From: Thermomicrobiales bacterium
Lineage (GTDB): Bacteria; Chloroflexota; Chloroflexia; Thermomicrobiales; UBA6265
NCBI GenBank assembly: GCA_041390825.1
Contig: JAWKPF010000024.1
Span: 1 to 64,000, forward strand
Length of the DNA stretch: 64,000 nucleotides
Direction of reading: 5' to 3'
Of the stretch, positions 27,652-37,658 are shown piece after piece; the stretch's first letter is position 1; every line of letters starts with the position of its first letter. The notes under the pieces are model-generated. The model searched no databases and was not told the origin of the DNA. It saw only the letters and a list, made by a program, of their open reading frames with translations. The position numbers and the translations under genes are program-made.

Positions 27652-28974
27652 TTACTCGGCGACGAGCGTGCCCGATTCGACGACCTCGAGGGAAGTCGAG
27701 ACACCGCGCCAACCAGTGACACCGGACGTTGATCTTGTCGTTTCAGGATGCCGGTATCTTCTGTGAACGTGGCGGTGCCCGAGACGCCCGAATCGCCGAC
27801 CGGTTCCAGACCGATGATCAACCGGTCGTGTTGCCAGAAGTGGTCGGCCTTTTCCACCACGCCGCCAACAGCGCCACAAGCCACCACCACCGGTGGCGGC
27901 ATCGTGCACCACCACCGAAACGGTGCGGCCGCCCAGGAGACCGCGGAGTTCATGTCGTCCAGCACGCCTTCGCCATACAACGCCGGTGTGACGCCGAGCG
28001 CGCCAGCAGCTCTTCGCCGCCACCCCGGGAGCCAGCGTGCCTGGACCCGTTCCCGCATAGCCGGAACCGCTCCGCTCGAACGCCTGTTGGCCGCTGAGCT
28101 GCGCGCAATCACCCTGATAGATGGAAGGATTGCTGACTTCGCTGATCTCGGACACGAGCGCCGGCGGCTGGAACGTCTTGTCGAGTTGCCGTCGTGCAGG
28201 TCGACCGCCACCGGCAACAGGCGCAGCTCGCCATTGGCCGCGCTGCCGATCAGATAGAGACTGTAGACCGTGTCGCCGACAAACGTGATTTCTTCCAGGT
28301 GCAATGTGGTGAAATCGCCCTCGCTGGTGGAGAGTTGCACGCGATAGGTTCCGGCGACCTTTTGCAGATAGTCGGAGACATCCTGGAAGGCCAGACGCGC
28401 CCACCCGTTCGGCAATATCGCCGCCGATGAGGACGGCATCGATCGAGGGCGCATCCGCCGCCCCATTGACGGCGCGGATGCGCGTGTTGCCGACAGGCAC
28501 GTCCGTATTGGGAGCGAGCGGCGCGAGATCGACAGGGGAGACGAGGAGTTGGGGATCGGCGGCGGTTCCGACTGCGGCGAACTCATAGGCGATGCCCGCC
28601 TCGATCTGTTCGTCGGTGAGCGTGAACAGACTGGATGCGAACGCTTGCTCAGCCGGAACGAGATCGAAGGTGTAGTCGCCGGCTGGCAACGAGAAATAGC
28701 CGCTGACATCCCCGAAGGTCAGATCGTCGACCGCTTTGAGCCCATCGATATAGAGATCGAGCGCGATGTCGCCGTCGAGCGCGTTGATGAAGATCACGCA
28801 ACCATCGTCTGGCGAACCGACGCCGAGCAACGTGCGCAATCGCTGAACCGCCGGCGACGCCTCGGGCGATCCGCTCGCGATCGGTGTGGCGTTCTGCGCC
28901 AGCGTTCCGGTGATCGTGACAAGCGCGAGCGCCAGCGCCGCTACAACTCCAGGGAAACGCGCGCGAATCGTCAT
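27652..28974 (-). pseudogene. Secreted DUF4397 protein, frameshifted
   Basis: Starts with a good signal peptide (MTIRARFPGVVAALALAL, cleavage near TLAQNA) and AAGGA upstream. Two DUF4397 units follow. The first has CVIFINALDGDIALDLYIDG and FSLPAGDYTFDL; the second has TRIRAVNGAADAPSID and KVAGTYRVQLSTSEGDFTTL after a shift near 28390. The C-terminal third (VSVVVHDAATGG, VEKDHFWQHDRL-like, GVSGTATFTED, VVESGTLVAE) is spread over frames. Cell-surface location is likely. The role is unknown. Confidence 0.78.
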
Positions 28975-29231
28975 AGGGGTCCTTCCCGTCTTTCGTCGAG
29001 CGGAATACGAAACCGGTCGAGTGCTGGTGATCGCCGGCGTTGCGCGCGGCTGGAAAGCGGTGGATCAGCCAGCCAATCGCCAACCCGATCAGCAGGAACG
29101 CGACCATGATGAGCGACAGCGGAACCGACGAGGTGCGGAAACACCCAGTCGATCTCGACCCGCTCGAAATTGCGGATGATGAAGACGGTGGCGGTCACCA
29201 CCAGCACGATCAGCACGATCCAGCGAACCAC
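28971..29231 (-). pseudogene. LapA/DUF1049-like membrane protein, frameshifted
   Basis: GTG start, then RWIVLIVLVVTATVFIIRNF (first helix) and ERVEIDWVF, the usual LapA_dom start. In another frame MVAFLLIGLAIGWLIHRFP gives the second helix. Joining them near 29110 gives the standard two-helix protein. Its frame ends in a TGA overlapping the DUF4397 ATG. The family is linked to envelope assembly. The 100 nt separating it from mrpG contains nothing recognised. Confidence 0.6.
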
Positions 29232-29332
29232 CCGATCAGCCGGTGCCCACCGTCTGCTTGGCGCGTTGCGAGACAGGCGGTTTCAGGGCATTTGCCCACC
29301 GGGCACGGCCGGAGAGTTGTTCGATTGATCGC

Positions 29333-29833
29333 TCACTGGGAACCGTCCTGTTTCGTCGTTGGCGGATGCGGATGCACGTGCGGATGGCGCGCTTGCCAGC
29401 CGATCTCGTTCTTGTGCTTGCGGTCGCGAATCACCGCGCGGACGGATTCTCCCGTTCGATCAGGAGATATGCAAGCTCGTCCCGCAACACGAGATCGTAG
29501 ATCGATTCGTCCACCGCGCCCGGCGAGCGCATCAATTCGTGCTCGATCGCGGCCGCCCGGGCGATCACCTGGGAAGCCACGGGAGTCGTGATCGCCGGAG
29601 CGCCTACCAGCGATCAGGATCACCCGGGCGATGATCTCAGTCGTTGGTCACGATCGACGCCATCGTGAATCCGATGGTGCCGAGAAGAACTGCTTTGCTG
29701 GCGGCGTGCAGCTTGGTGTACACGTCCGGCATGGAATGATGCCGATAACCCCCAGCGTCATGATGACCACGCCCATGACCACGAGCGTGTCGGCCAGGTA
29801 TGGACCCAGGTGCCCAACCGGTCCAGAGAGCAT
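29333..29833 (-). pseudogene. mrpG: Mrp antiporter subunit G, with C-terminal extension, frameshifted
   Basis: Small membrane subunit of the Mrp Na+/H+ antiporter. DTLVVMGVVIMTLGVIG, MPDVYTKLHAASKAVLLGT and IGFTMASIV match MnhG/MrpG. ITTPVASQVIARAA-like follows after a frame change near 29600. A polar tail then continues (ELMRSPGAVDESIYDL, DELAYLLIERE), to about 165 residues, longer than the usual 110-120. Its ATG overlaps the mrpF stop (ATGA). It is the last gene of the operon. Confidence 0.82.
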
Positions 29834-30096
29834 CAGAAAATCTCCCCCTCACTGTGATAGCGGGCTGCGGCAATCGTCGCCAGGAAGAGAGGGCAGCACC
29901 AGCGCGGCATCGAGGGTAGTACCCCACCCGCTCCCGAATCAGGGTAGAGGATCAACGGGGCGATCAGCAACAACGTCACCATGTCCAGCGCCAGCACCCG
30001 CGTCGGTGACGAGCGGGCCCGCACCACGGTCAGCAGACAGACGCAGATCAGCACCGCCATCCACAGCGCCGCTCCGCGAAAAACGAGCTCATGCAT
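29833..30096 (-). pseudogene. mrpF: Mrp antiporter subunit F, locally damaged
   Basis: MHELVFRGAALWMAVLICVC and RVLALDMVTLLLIAPLILY are classic MrpF helices, and the end is FLATIAAARYHSEGEIF. The stretch between (DSGAGGVLPSMPRWCCP) is read in a shifted frame and should hold the third helix (two compensating indels). ATG start. Immediately upstream lies a heptamer array that separates it from mrpE. Confidence 0.8.
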
Positions 30097-30110
30097 ACGC
30101 GCCTCCAGGT

Positions 30111-30180
30111 TTGACAGTCGGCGGTTGCCAGTCGTCGGCTGCTGGCGACTGCCGACTGGCGCCCGATGACTGACTGCCGA
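30111..30180. repeat. Palindromic heptamer array between mrpF and mrpE
   Basis: About ten 7-bp units of the CAGTCGG/CCAGTCG type. The first half reads GCCAGTCGTCGG and the second half its complement (GCGACTGCCGACTGG), so the array can fold into a hairpin. It interrupts an operon whose other junctions overlap. Confidence 0.75.
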
Positions 30181-30189
30181 TGCCTTGCA

Positions 30190-30682
30190 TCATGGGAAGA
30201 CCTTTCGTTGATAGCGGTCATAGAGTTCCTGCATGTCGGCGCGGATCTGGTCAGGGTCGCTCGCGTCCATCACATGCACCAGCATCAAGTTCCGGCCCAG
30301 TCGATATCGAGCAAGATGGAGCCGGCGCCGGAAGGTGGTGATTCCGGTCACGATGACGCCGAGCTTGCTCCGTTCGCCGATCGGCACCGCCACGATGCCG
30401 GGATGCTCCAGTTTGCGGATCGATCACGATGGCCGCCACACGCACCGATCCGATCAGGATCTCCCAGATGGTGATGCCGGCAAAGGGGAATGAAGTGGAT
30501 CATCGGCTGGGAAGCGAGGAGCTCGCGGCCTGACTTGCCAGGTATGCAGGCACCGCATCGTAAGAGCGCCGGCACGATCGAACCGAGAATCGCGCCGATC
30601 AGCATGTCCCAGGGATCGTAGCTGGCGAGCGTCAGGCAAAAGCGGCCGTCAGCAGGATGACGATGAGCGCCGCGCGGATCAT
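30190..30682 (-). pseudogene. mrpE: Mrp antiporter subunit E, frameshifted
   Basis: FCLTLASYDPWDMLIGAILGS (N-terminal helices), RELLAS, WMIHFIPF-like, VRVAAIVIDP, GIVAVPIGERSKLGVIVTG-like, NLMLVHVMDASDPDQIRAD and YDRYQRKVFP are MrpE segments in order across three frames. The ATG overlaps the mrpD TGA (ATGA). Required for a full Mrp complex. Confidence 0.82.
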
Positions 30683-32056
30683 AGCGACGCCACCGCAAAC
30701 TGGCCCGCCTGATCGCTCACCCAGAGAACCGGCTCAGGCCAAATGCCGATCAGCAAAGGTAATCACCGCCAGCACCACCACCACCGCGCGCACCGGGTCG
30801 GACTCGCCACTGCGTGGGCCGGAGTCCCCGGCATCTGGCGTCCAGAAGCGGCGTTGGTAGATCTGGAACATGTAGACGAACGAGAGCGCGCTGCCAGCGA
30901 CCACCAGCGCGATGACGACCCGGTTGTCCTCCTCCGCTGCGACCCGGAAGAGCCCGGCCTTCCCCAGGAAACCACCGGCCGGGGGCACCCCGGCCACACT
31001 GAAACGCCCCCACCGCGAAGGCAAACCCGGTCAACCAGCCGCGCAGATTCTCGGTCAGGAAGAGCAATGTCTTGTTGACCGCGTTGACGATAGCGAAGAG
31101 GACCGCCGCGCTGAAACCGAGCGGCCCGCCGATGGCAAGCGCGACCAGGATGAAGCCAACCTGGCCGATCGACGAATAGGCCACCACTTCCGCCACCGAC
31201 CGGCGCGAGAGCGCCTACGGCGATCCGTAGAGAATCGAGATGACCCCCAGCGCGAAGAACATCGGGGCGGCCGTCTCAATTCGTCTGGCAACATGCCGCC
31301 GCCCCAGCGCAACAGGCCGTACGTGCCGATGTTTGCCACGGCCCCTCCAGGATGGCAGCCACCGCCGGTCGGAGCGCGGTATAGACCATGGCAGCCAGAA
31401 GTGGAAGGGGAAGATGCCAGAAGCTTGATGCCGAAGGCCGTGAAGATGAGCACCGCGCTGAGAATGACCGACTCAGGAGCGAGCACCGCAACCCGCTGGG
31501 CGGCCGCATGTCAGGCCGGCCCGTTTGGTGATAGAGCGCGGCAATGCCCATCAGGAAAAAGGCCGAGCCGAGCAGATTCACAATTGCGAAGATCGTGGCC
31601 GGAAGGAGCTGGCGTCCCTCGTCGCCGTAGCCGGTAAGGACATGGGGACGAGATCATGGCGATCTCGAAAAAGACATAGAAGTTGAATGCGTCCGCGGTC
31701 AGGAACACCCCGGTGAGCCCGGCGCCCAGCAGCAAGACCAGGGCCGGGAACGACTGCGAGCGCACCCCATTGCAGACTTCGAAGATCAGGGCGGCCAGCA
31801 GCACGCCCGAAGTGAGAGCCAACGCGAAGGTGACGCCGCAGCATATCGGCCCGCAGACCGATGCCGACACCGGCAATTCCAATCGCCCGCAATCATCTGT
31901 TGCGGCCCCTCGTCGCGCACCTGATCGGCGAGCGCCACCAGCGCCGCGATGGCCGCGATCAGCGCCGCTACGGCCAGCCAGCCGACCGCTTGCGCCGCCC
32001 GTCAGAATCGCGACGCAGACCCCGCGATCCAGAGTATCCCCAGCCCCGATCAACAT
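30679..32056 (-). pseudogene. mrpD: Mrp antiporter subunit D, frameshifted
   Basis: Proton-channel-type subunit homologous to NuoN/NuoM. Pieces in order: GVLLAALIFEVCNGVRSQ, LLLGAGLTGVFLTADAF, YVFFEIAMIS, MNLLGSAFFLMGIAALYHQTG, APESVILSAVLIFTAFGIK, ANIGTYGLLRWGGGML, VVAYSSIGQVGFILVALAIG, AIVNAVNKTLLFLT, VALVVAGSALSFVYMFQIYQ and a final PEPVLWVSDQAGQFAVASL-like end. At least five frame changes. The usual length is about 460-500 residues, which fits the span. Confidence 0.86.
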
Positions 32057-32072
32057 GGAACGGCTCCGGTGT

Positions 32073-32182
32073 TGTCAGCAGGCAGCAGGCGGCACGCGGC
32101 GTGCAGCATGACGGCGCCGCGGATCGGCACGCGTTCACTCGCCACCTCTGTACTGCGTGCTGCCTGCGCCTGCCGCGTGCTT
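32073..32182. repeat. Inverted pair of heptamer arrays between mrpC and mrpD
   Basis: Left arm 32073-32110 has GCAGGCA/GCAGGCG/GCACGCG-type heptamers. Right arm 32149-32182 has their complement (TGCTGCC, TGCGCCT, GCCGCGT). The 40 nt between them carries no signal. The right arm overlaps the 3' end of mrpC. Confidence 0.7.
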
Positions 32183-32584
32183 TCGTCGTCCACCTCTCGG
32201 TCCTGGAGGACACTCGATGCCGGGTTCGGGCGGGACTTGTTCTTCTTCGAGCTGGACCAGGCGTTCCTCGAAGTCGAGTGTGCTCGATGTCGACCGAGCG
32301 ATGCGCCACATACACGCGGTAGATGAGGCTGATGAGGAGCGCCGAAACCCCAAAGCTGATGACGATGGCGGTGAGCACCATAGCGCACCACCGGATCGCT
32401 GATCGCTTCCCAGGAATCGGGGATAGTCGGCTCGGTGCCTCGGCTGAAGCGGAGGACATGATGAAGAGGTTCACCGAGGTGGGAGATCAGGATCGTGCCG
32501 CCCACGACCTTGATGAAGTCATGCAGCAGCAGATAGCTGCCAGCCGCGAAGAGCAACCCGATGTGACGAGACGATCAGCGTCAT
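32135..32584 (-). pseudogene. mrpC: Mrp antiporter subunit C, frameshifted
   Basis: LLFAAGSYLLLHDFIKVVGG, ILISH, NLFIMSS, SRGTEPTIPDSWEAISDP, VLTAIVISFGVSALLISLIY and RSVDIEH give the three-helix NuoK-like MrpC in order. A polar C-terminal tail rich in Glu/Pro (FEERLVQLEEEQVPPEPG) follows. The ATG at 32584 overlaps the mrpB stop. An early frame change lies near 32550. Confidence 0.83.
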
Positions 32585-33018
32585 GAGCGCCGCTCCGGCG
32601 GTGGCATGCGCCAGCAGATCGAAGATGCCGACGCACACGCCCATCACCAGCAGGAACACGCCGATATCGAAGAGGAACGGTGTGGTCAGCTCCAACGCGC
32701 CGATGTGCATCGCATCCCTGTCGGGGCCAGGGTAGTGGGTCATAATCGGCTCCCCGCGCAGGACGGGAAAGAACGCCGTGGCGAGCGCCAGCAACAACCC
32801 GATCATGGCAGTTTGGCGCGCACTGGCGCACCAGGCGCATCGTTTCCGCGGTTTCGGTGCCGTAGGTGACATACACCATGATCACGCCCAGCGCGGCAAT
32901 CACCCTGCGCTGAAACCATCGCCGAATCGGGTAGCCCTTGATCAGGATAGCAGAGAGCAGCCATCCAGGTCGGTAGGAGCAACGAGCGAGCGGCCTGCCT
33001 GGCCATGCCGTTGTTCAT
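32581..33018 (-). pseudogene. mrpB: Mrp antiporter subunit B, frameshifted
   Basis: ATG 33018 gives MNNGMARQAARSLLLPTWM. After shifts, ALGVIMVYVTYGTETAETMR and IGLLLALATAFFPVLRGEPI follow, then DAMHIGALELTTPFLFDIGV and FLLVMGVCVGIFDLLA. The last pieces are diagnostic of MrpB. Start and stop overlap mrpA and mrpC by ATGA, so the frame relations of the operon are preserved despite internal shifts. Confidence 0.82.
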
Positions 33019-35313
33019 CGCAACCGCCTCCGCCGAATGAGGTGGCGATGCCGGGGAAGGCAATGCCAGTCACGGTGATCTCTCCCATGGTGTCGAGGTC
33101 CGCGGAAGTCGGCCGGGATGACCGTCACGATGGCGTCGCCATGAGCTTCCAGGTGAGATCGACGTATTCCTCAGGATGCTGTCGACCGGGCCAGACGGGA
33201 GAGCACGCCCCACGCCGCCAGGAATGCCAACAACCGCCGAAGGCCGCCAACGCAATCGCGCGCACCCGAGTGAGTATGCGCCGCTTCCTGTGGCTCATCC
33301 GAGGGGACGACATCGGCATGCTCCACGTTGCGCGGGAGCAGAGCCAGAAGGCGAAGAGGCCGAAGAGGGTCTCCACCAGCACCGCCACCAATGCCACATC
33401 AGGCGCCCGCAACAGGGCAAACACCACCGAGATCGCGAACCCAACCCCGGAAAGCGCGAGCGCCATGGAGAAGTGATCACGCGGGAATGCCGCCGCCACG
33501 CCGGCAATGCTCGCTACCGCCACCATCATGATCAGGGGCCAATCGTCCCGATGCACATTGCCCATGCGAAACGAGTTGTCGGCATTGGTGAAGATGGGCG
33601 TAGTCCTACCATCAGCGCCGCCGGGAACCAGCACCGTGGCCACGCGGCTGCGCAGGTCGCGCACTTCGATCCAGTGAATCGGTCGGACAGATTGTTGAAT
33701 TCAGCACACCGGCGGTAGACCCGTTCCGGACCAAAGCGCGCGCCAAAAGAGCTCCGGCCACCTCGACTGTGTCGAACCAGATGCGGCGTGTCAGGCACCA
33801 ACCCGATGCCAATGGCGCGGCAATCGCCATACCGTTCTCGATGGTCCACTGCAGGTGATAGGCAGGATGGAGCGCATCGTCGCGTTGCAGGGCGACTTGT
33901 CCGGCTGGATGCAACCCTGGCGAACGGTTCGGGCCAGATGCCGCCGATGGTGAGAGCGCGCCGAGCGCGGCAATGGGCGCCACCAGTGTGAAGGAGACCG
34001 GCCGCGGCGCTCCGATCTCCGGTCCGCCGAAGATCCCCACCAGAACCGCGCCAGATGGCAGAAGGTCATCGACGCGGCCACGGCCGATGGCGCGCCGGCG
34101 CGGCCATGGTGCGCGGCGGCTTCGAAAATATTCGTCCTTGAAGAACCCCATGGTCAGCGGGATCGCCGCCAGCGACGCGGCGAGTGCCGCTGGCAGCCGC
34201 CAGGAGCGGCATGGTGCGGCGCAGGCCGCCTGTTTGGCCAGGCTCGCGCCATCGGTCGCTTCGGTGACTGTTCCGGCAGTCAGGAAGAGGCGCGCTCTTG
34301 CCCAACCCGTGCGCAATGATGGCGAACATCGCCCCAAGACACCGGCTTTCCCCCCAAGCCCGAACATGGTTACGATATAACCGTATTGCGCGATCGTGGA
34401 ATAGGCGAGCAGTCCGCTTCATGTTGTCACGTGTGACGGATACCCCGGTCAACATCGAGGCCACGCCGACCACGATCGACGGGGTCGAGCATCCACTCCG
34501 CAGCGCGATGAGCAGGTCAGGCTCTCGATCAGGAAGACGCCGGCCGCCACCGCCCCTGGCCGCCGAATGGAGATATATTAGGCCGGAAACGGGCGTGGGC
34601 GCGGCCATGTACGCGGCAACCAGAGAGACAGAGAACCTGGGCGCTTTTTGCCAGCGCGGCAATGAGGATCAACACCAGGGCAATGTCAGATTCATCGTTA
34701 GGCACGATGTCTCGGGATCGGAAGCTGAAACGAGCCAATTCGGCATCGAGCATCAACGCGCCGATCAGGAAACCGACGACCGCGCTGATGCCGGTCACGA
34801 TGAGCGCTGTGAAGGCCGAGATGCGCTTCGCTGCGTATCGAAGCGATCGAGTAGTACGAAGCGATGTGCGTCAAATCCCAGAAGAGGAAGATCAGCATCA
34901 CTGCGCCATGACCAGGCCAGTCATGGCGCCCTTGAAGGAGGATGAACGCGAAGAAGCGCGTTTGGTCGGCGTCTGGCCAGTGCTCAGCGCGATGGAGATG
35001 GAGCAGGGTCCTGTCCGCTGGCGTAGACGGCGACCAGCCGTCCCGGTAGCCGGCAGGGCGAACAACTGCGCAGGCCATCGGCTGAGGTGGAGCCGCATCC
35101 CACAGGCGGGGGCCCACTCCTTGTCGATAGTCGAACCAGACGAGCAGCATTTGGCGAGCGCGGCCAGGAACGCGATAGCGCCGTAGTGACGATGGCGACC
35201 GGTCTGGTGAGTGACGGGCGCGCAGTCAGGCTCCGCCTGGTCAACAGGGCGGCAATGAGAGCGGCCGCAGAAGCAACGTCGCGTTCAACTGGTACGCAAG
35301 AAACGCCGGTTCA
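33015..35313 (-). pseudogene. mrpA: Mrp antiporter subunit A, heavily frameshifted
   Basis: Large NuoL-like subunit. In order: LLFLFWDLTHIASYY, ISAVVGFLIGALMLDAELA, MAAPTPVS (quinone-site-like loop), VVGVASMLTG-like, GLGKSALFLTAGTVTEATD-like, MGFFKDEYF, SFTLVAPIAALGAL and TNADNSFRMGN. The C-terminal part has SMALALSGVGFAISVVFALL, DVALVAVLVETLFGLFAFWL and EEYVDLTWKLM (DUF4040 region). At least eight frame changes. The start is approximate. The end overlaps mrpB (ATGA). It couples Na+ extrusion to proton uptake with the other six subunits. Confidence 0.85.
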
Positions 35314-35360
35314 CCGGGACTCCTCTGCCGGTGGACCTTCCTGACGGTTTGACCAGTCTA

Positions 35361-35424
35361 TCAGTTGCCAGTAGGCAGTCGTCGGTTGTCAGTAGGCAGT
35401 TGTCAGTCGCCAGTGGTCGGTTGC
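35361..35424. repeat. Heptamer array (TCAGTTG/GGCAGTC type)
   Basis: About nine 7-bp units (TCAGTTG, CCAGTAG, GCAGTCG, TCGGTTG, TCAGTAG and so on) upstream of mrpA, of the same type as the array at 2631. Confidence 0.75.
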
Positions 35425-35576
35425 ACGAAGGCGGTCGACTGGAGGCCTTGTTGCTGTCAGCACGCTCCTCAAAGCCTCCCCGGCCTCCGGACCCAGGGCC
35501 CCGGACGCGAGGAGGGCGGAGACGCCCTTCACTACGACCGGTGCAGTTGTCGCGGGGCTCCGGCCTCGGACCCTCG

Positions 35577-35653
35577 TCTCTGGACTCTGGACTCTGGACT
35601 CTGGACTCTGGACTCTGGACTCTGGACCCTGGATCCTGGACCCTGGACTCAGG
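35577..35653. repeat. Heptamer array (TCTGGAC), about eleven units
   Basis: Eleven near-perfect tandem TCTGGAC/CCTGGAC heptamers, the longest array in the window, in the gap between mrpA and the sugar dehydrogenase gene. The rest of that 450-nt gap has no clear gene. A perfect 18-nt palindrome, GCTTTGCCTAGGCAAAGC, lies at 35742-35759 just after the dehydrogenase stop. Confidence 0.9.
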
Positions 35654-35765
35654 ACCTGAACTACCGTTCGGCCACGACCTCGACTCCTTCCCGGAATGTT
35701 GGCCGTGCTCGACGCTTCCAAACCGTGCGGGATTGTTCTCTGCTTTGCCTAGGCAAAGCCCGCAA

Positions 35766-37096
35766 TCACCGGGAGAGCACATAGGCTTCCCCATCTTCGC
35801 TCACACCTCCGCCAAGCAAGAGCAGGTAGGGTCAGCCGAAATTCCTGGAACTGCCACTTGCCCACGGAATCGTGCGAGAGGCTCAGAATCTTGCCAGTGC
35901 AATAGTCGACCGCCAGGAAGAAGCCCTCGAGGAAGGGAATGTCGTCGCCACGATAGACGCCCACCCCTGCCACTGCGCATCCATGCCCATGCGGATACTC
36001 CGCGACCGGCAAGGTGCCCATCTCCAGGCACGAGCCGGTGCTCAATCAGATTGACGCAGTGGGCCTTACATCCGGCCAACCGAAATTCTGGCCGCCATTG
36101 CTGGATGCGGGAATGAAGTTGATCTCTTCCAGGACATCTCACCGACATCGGTGATGTACATATCCCCGGTTCATAGTCGAACTGCCACGACCAGGGATTG
36201 CGCAATCCCATCGCAAAGGTAACGGGCGCGGCGGGGTAGGGTGTAGCTGGCGTTGTACGGATTGTCGGGCGGAATCGTGTAGTACGTGCCGTTTTCGTCG
36301 TTCACGATATTGATGCGCAGAATCTTGCCGAGGCTCTGGTCCATCTCCTGCGCCGTGAAAAGGTCGTGCACGCCGAAGAACGCGCCGTTGCCGCTGCCGA
36401 TATAGAGATAGCCGTCGTTCGGGCCGAAATGAATCGTGCCGCCGTTCAGGATCGGCGTCGGATGCGGGATCTTGATGATATCGACGGCATGATCCGGGTC
36501 AGCCTTGTTCGGATCATCCGCCGATACGCGGTATTGCGAGACCACGGAGACCGCGTTCACGTTGTAGTCGGTATAGGCCGGGTAGAAGAGCCCGTTGGTT
36601 TCGTAGTCAGGATGGAATGCGATGCCGAGCAACCCCTGGTCCTGGTGCACGGAAACCACGATCGGGCCGATGTCGATAAACGGCTCCGGCAACAGCTCAC
36701 CTCGGCCGTCAGGATCCGCGCGTTCACCATAGCGCTCGCCAATGAAGAGCCGGCCCGTGCCATCGAACGCCGGAGTAATCACGCGCGGGCTTTCCAGCCC
36801 GTCTGCCACCTTGACCAGGGTGACCGATCCCTGACCTGGGTAGAGCCCGGTCAAAACGATATGCGCTGGAAGCGGCGTGCCTTCAGGCGGACCGTCCGGG
36901 ATCTGAGTTGGCGTTGGCTCGGCCACAACCGGTGACGCGGCCGGGCTTGCGATTGGGCTTGCAATGGGACTCGCAACCGGGCTTGCGGCCGGTGATCCGG
37001 AAGTCGGTGTGCTGTCACAGGCGACCGCAGTGGGACGATCAAGAGCGACAAGAGCACCAGCGTGCCGAAAAGTGTCATCCGTCGGTGTGCGTTCAT
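35766..37096 (-). pseudogene. Glucose/sorbosone dehydrogenase-type lipoprotein, frameshifted
   Basis: A PQQ-dependent sugar-dehydrogenase-like six-bladed propeller. Start at 37096 (MNAHRRMTLFGTLVLLSLL). After a shift near 37030 there is a lipobox-like TAVACDS and a Ser/Pro/Ala linker (SPVASPIASPIASP). Then come LVKVADGLESPRVITPAFDG, GRLFIGERYG, QDQGLLGIAFHPDYETNG, NGGTIHFGPNDGYLYIGSG and LGKILRIN. In later frames follow GLRNPWSWQFDY, CAVAGVGVYRG and GKILSLSHDSVGKWQ, ending SEDGEAYVLSR. Probably a membrane-anchored extracellular oxidoreductase. Confidence 0.8.
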
Positions 37097-37658
37097 GGCT
37101 GCCGTCTTCCTGACATCGACGGAGCAGACACCGGTTGGGACCGGTCGATTCAGGTGGAGCGCGCCAACCCGAATCAGCGCCACGTGCGCATTGTTTCCTG
37201 TCTGCCAGAAGGTACCACACGCGCCACGCCTCGACGCAAAACGCGCACACGGCCATGCCGGTCATTCCGGATTTATTGGCATGGTTGCTCGATCCGTATC
37301 GTTCGGTCCCCGCGGGAGGCACGAACGTTCCATTTCACGGTGTACGGACGGCCTTTTAGCAATTTCTCAGCTTCGCTACCACTGGTAAGGGGACCCAAAA
37401 TTCAAGATGCTTTCTGCTGCCCGAGGCCACGCGTATGAAGTGATCCGGGCAGGCGTACCGGACAATTATCTGATCCAGCAGGCCACAGCAGTACAGAGAG
37501 CATCGGAGGCGGGTCAGGAGTTGCGCCAGCATGCGCTCTCGAACCGATCGCCGGCGGCGATCGGCTCCCCAGCGGACTGGGAACCTACGCTGAACATCCA
37601 GCCACTTTTCGATCACCGCCAATGTGCGTGGCAGAGGTGATCTGACGAGTTGGAAGAT
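37097..37658. other. Intergenic region without recognised gene
   Basis: Between two divergent genes. Short open frames occur on both strands, but none has family-like composition, a ribosome binding site or a partner frame that completes a known protein. It presumably holds the promoters of the dehydrogenase and glycosyltransferase genes. Confidence 0.4.

Noticed and set aside
26515..27732. Long plus-strand frame of about 400 codons over the ceramidase-like gene
   Set aside because: Arg/Pro/Ala-rich shadow frame. The conserved ceramidase motifs are spread over the other frames.
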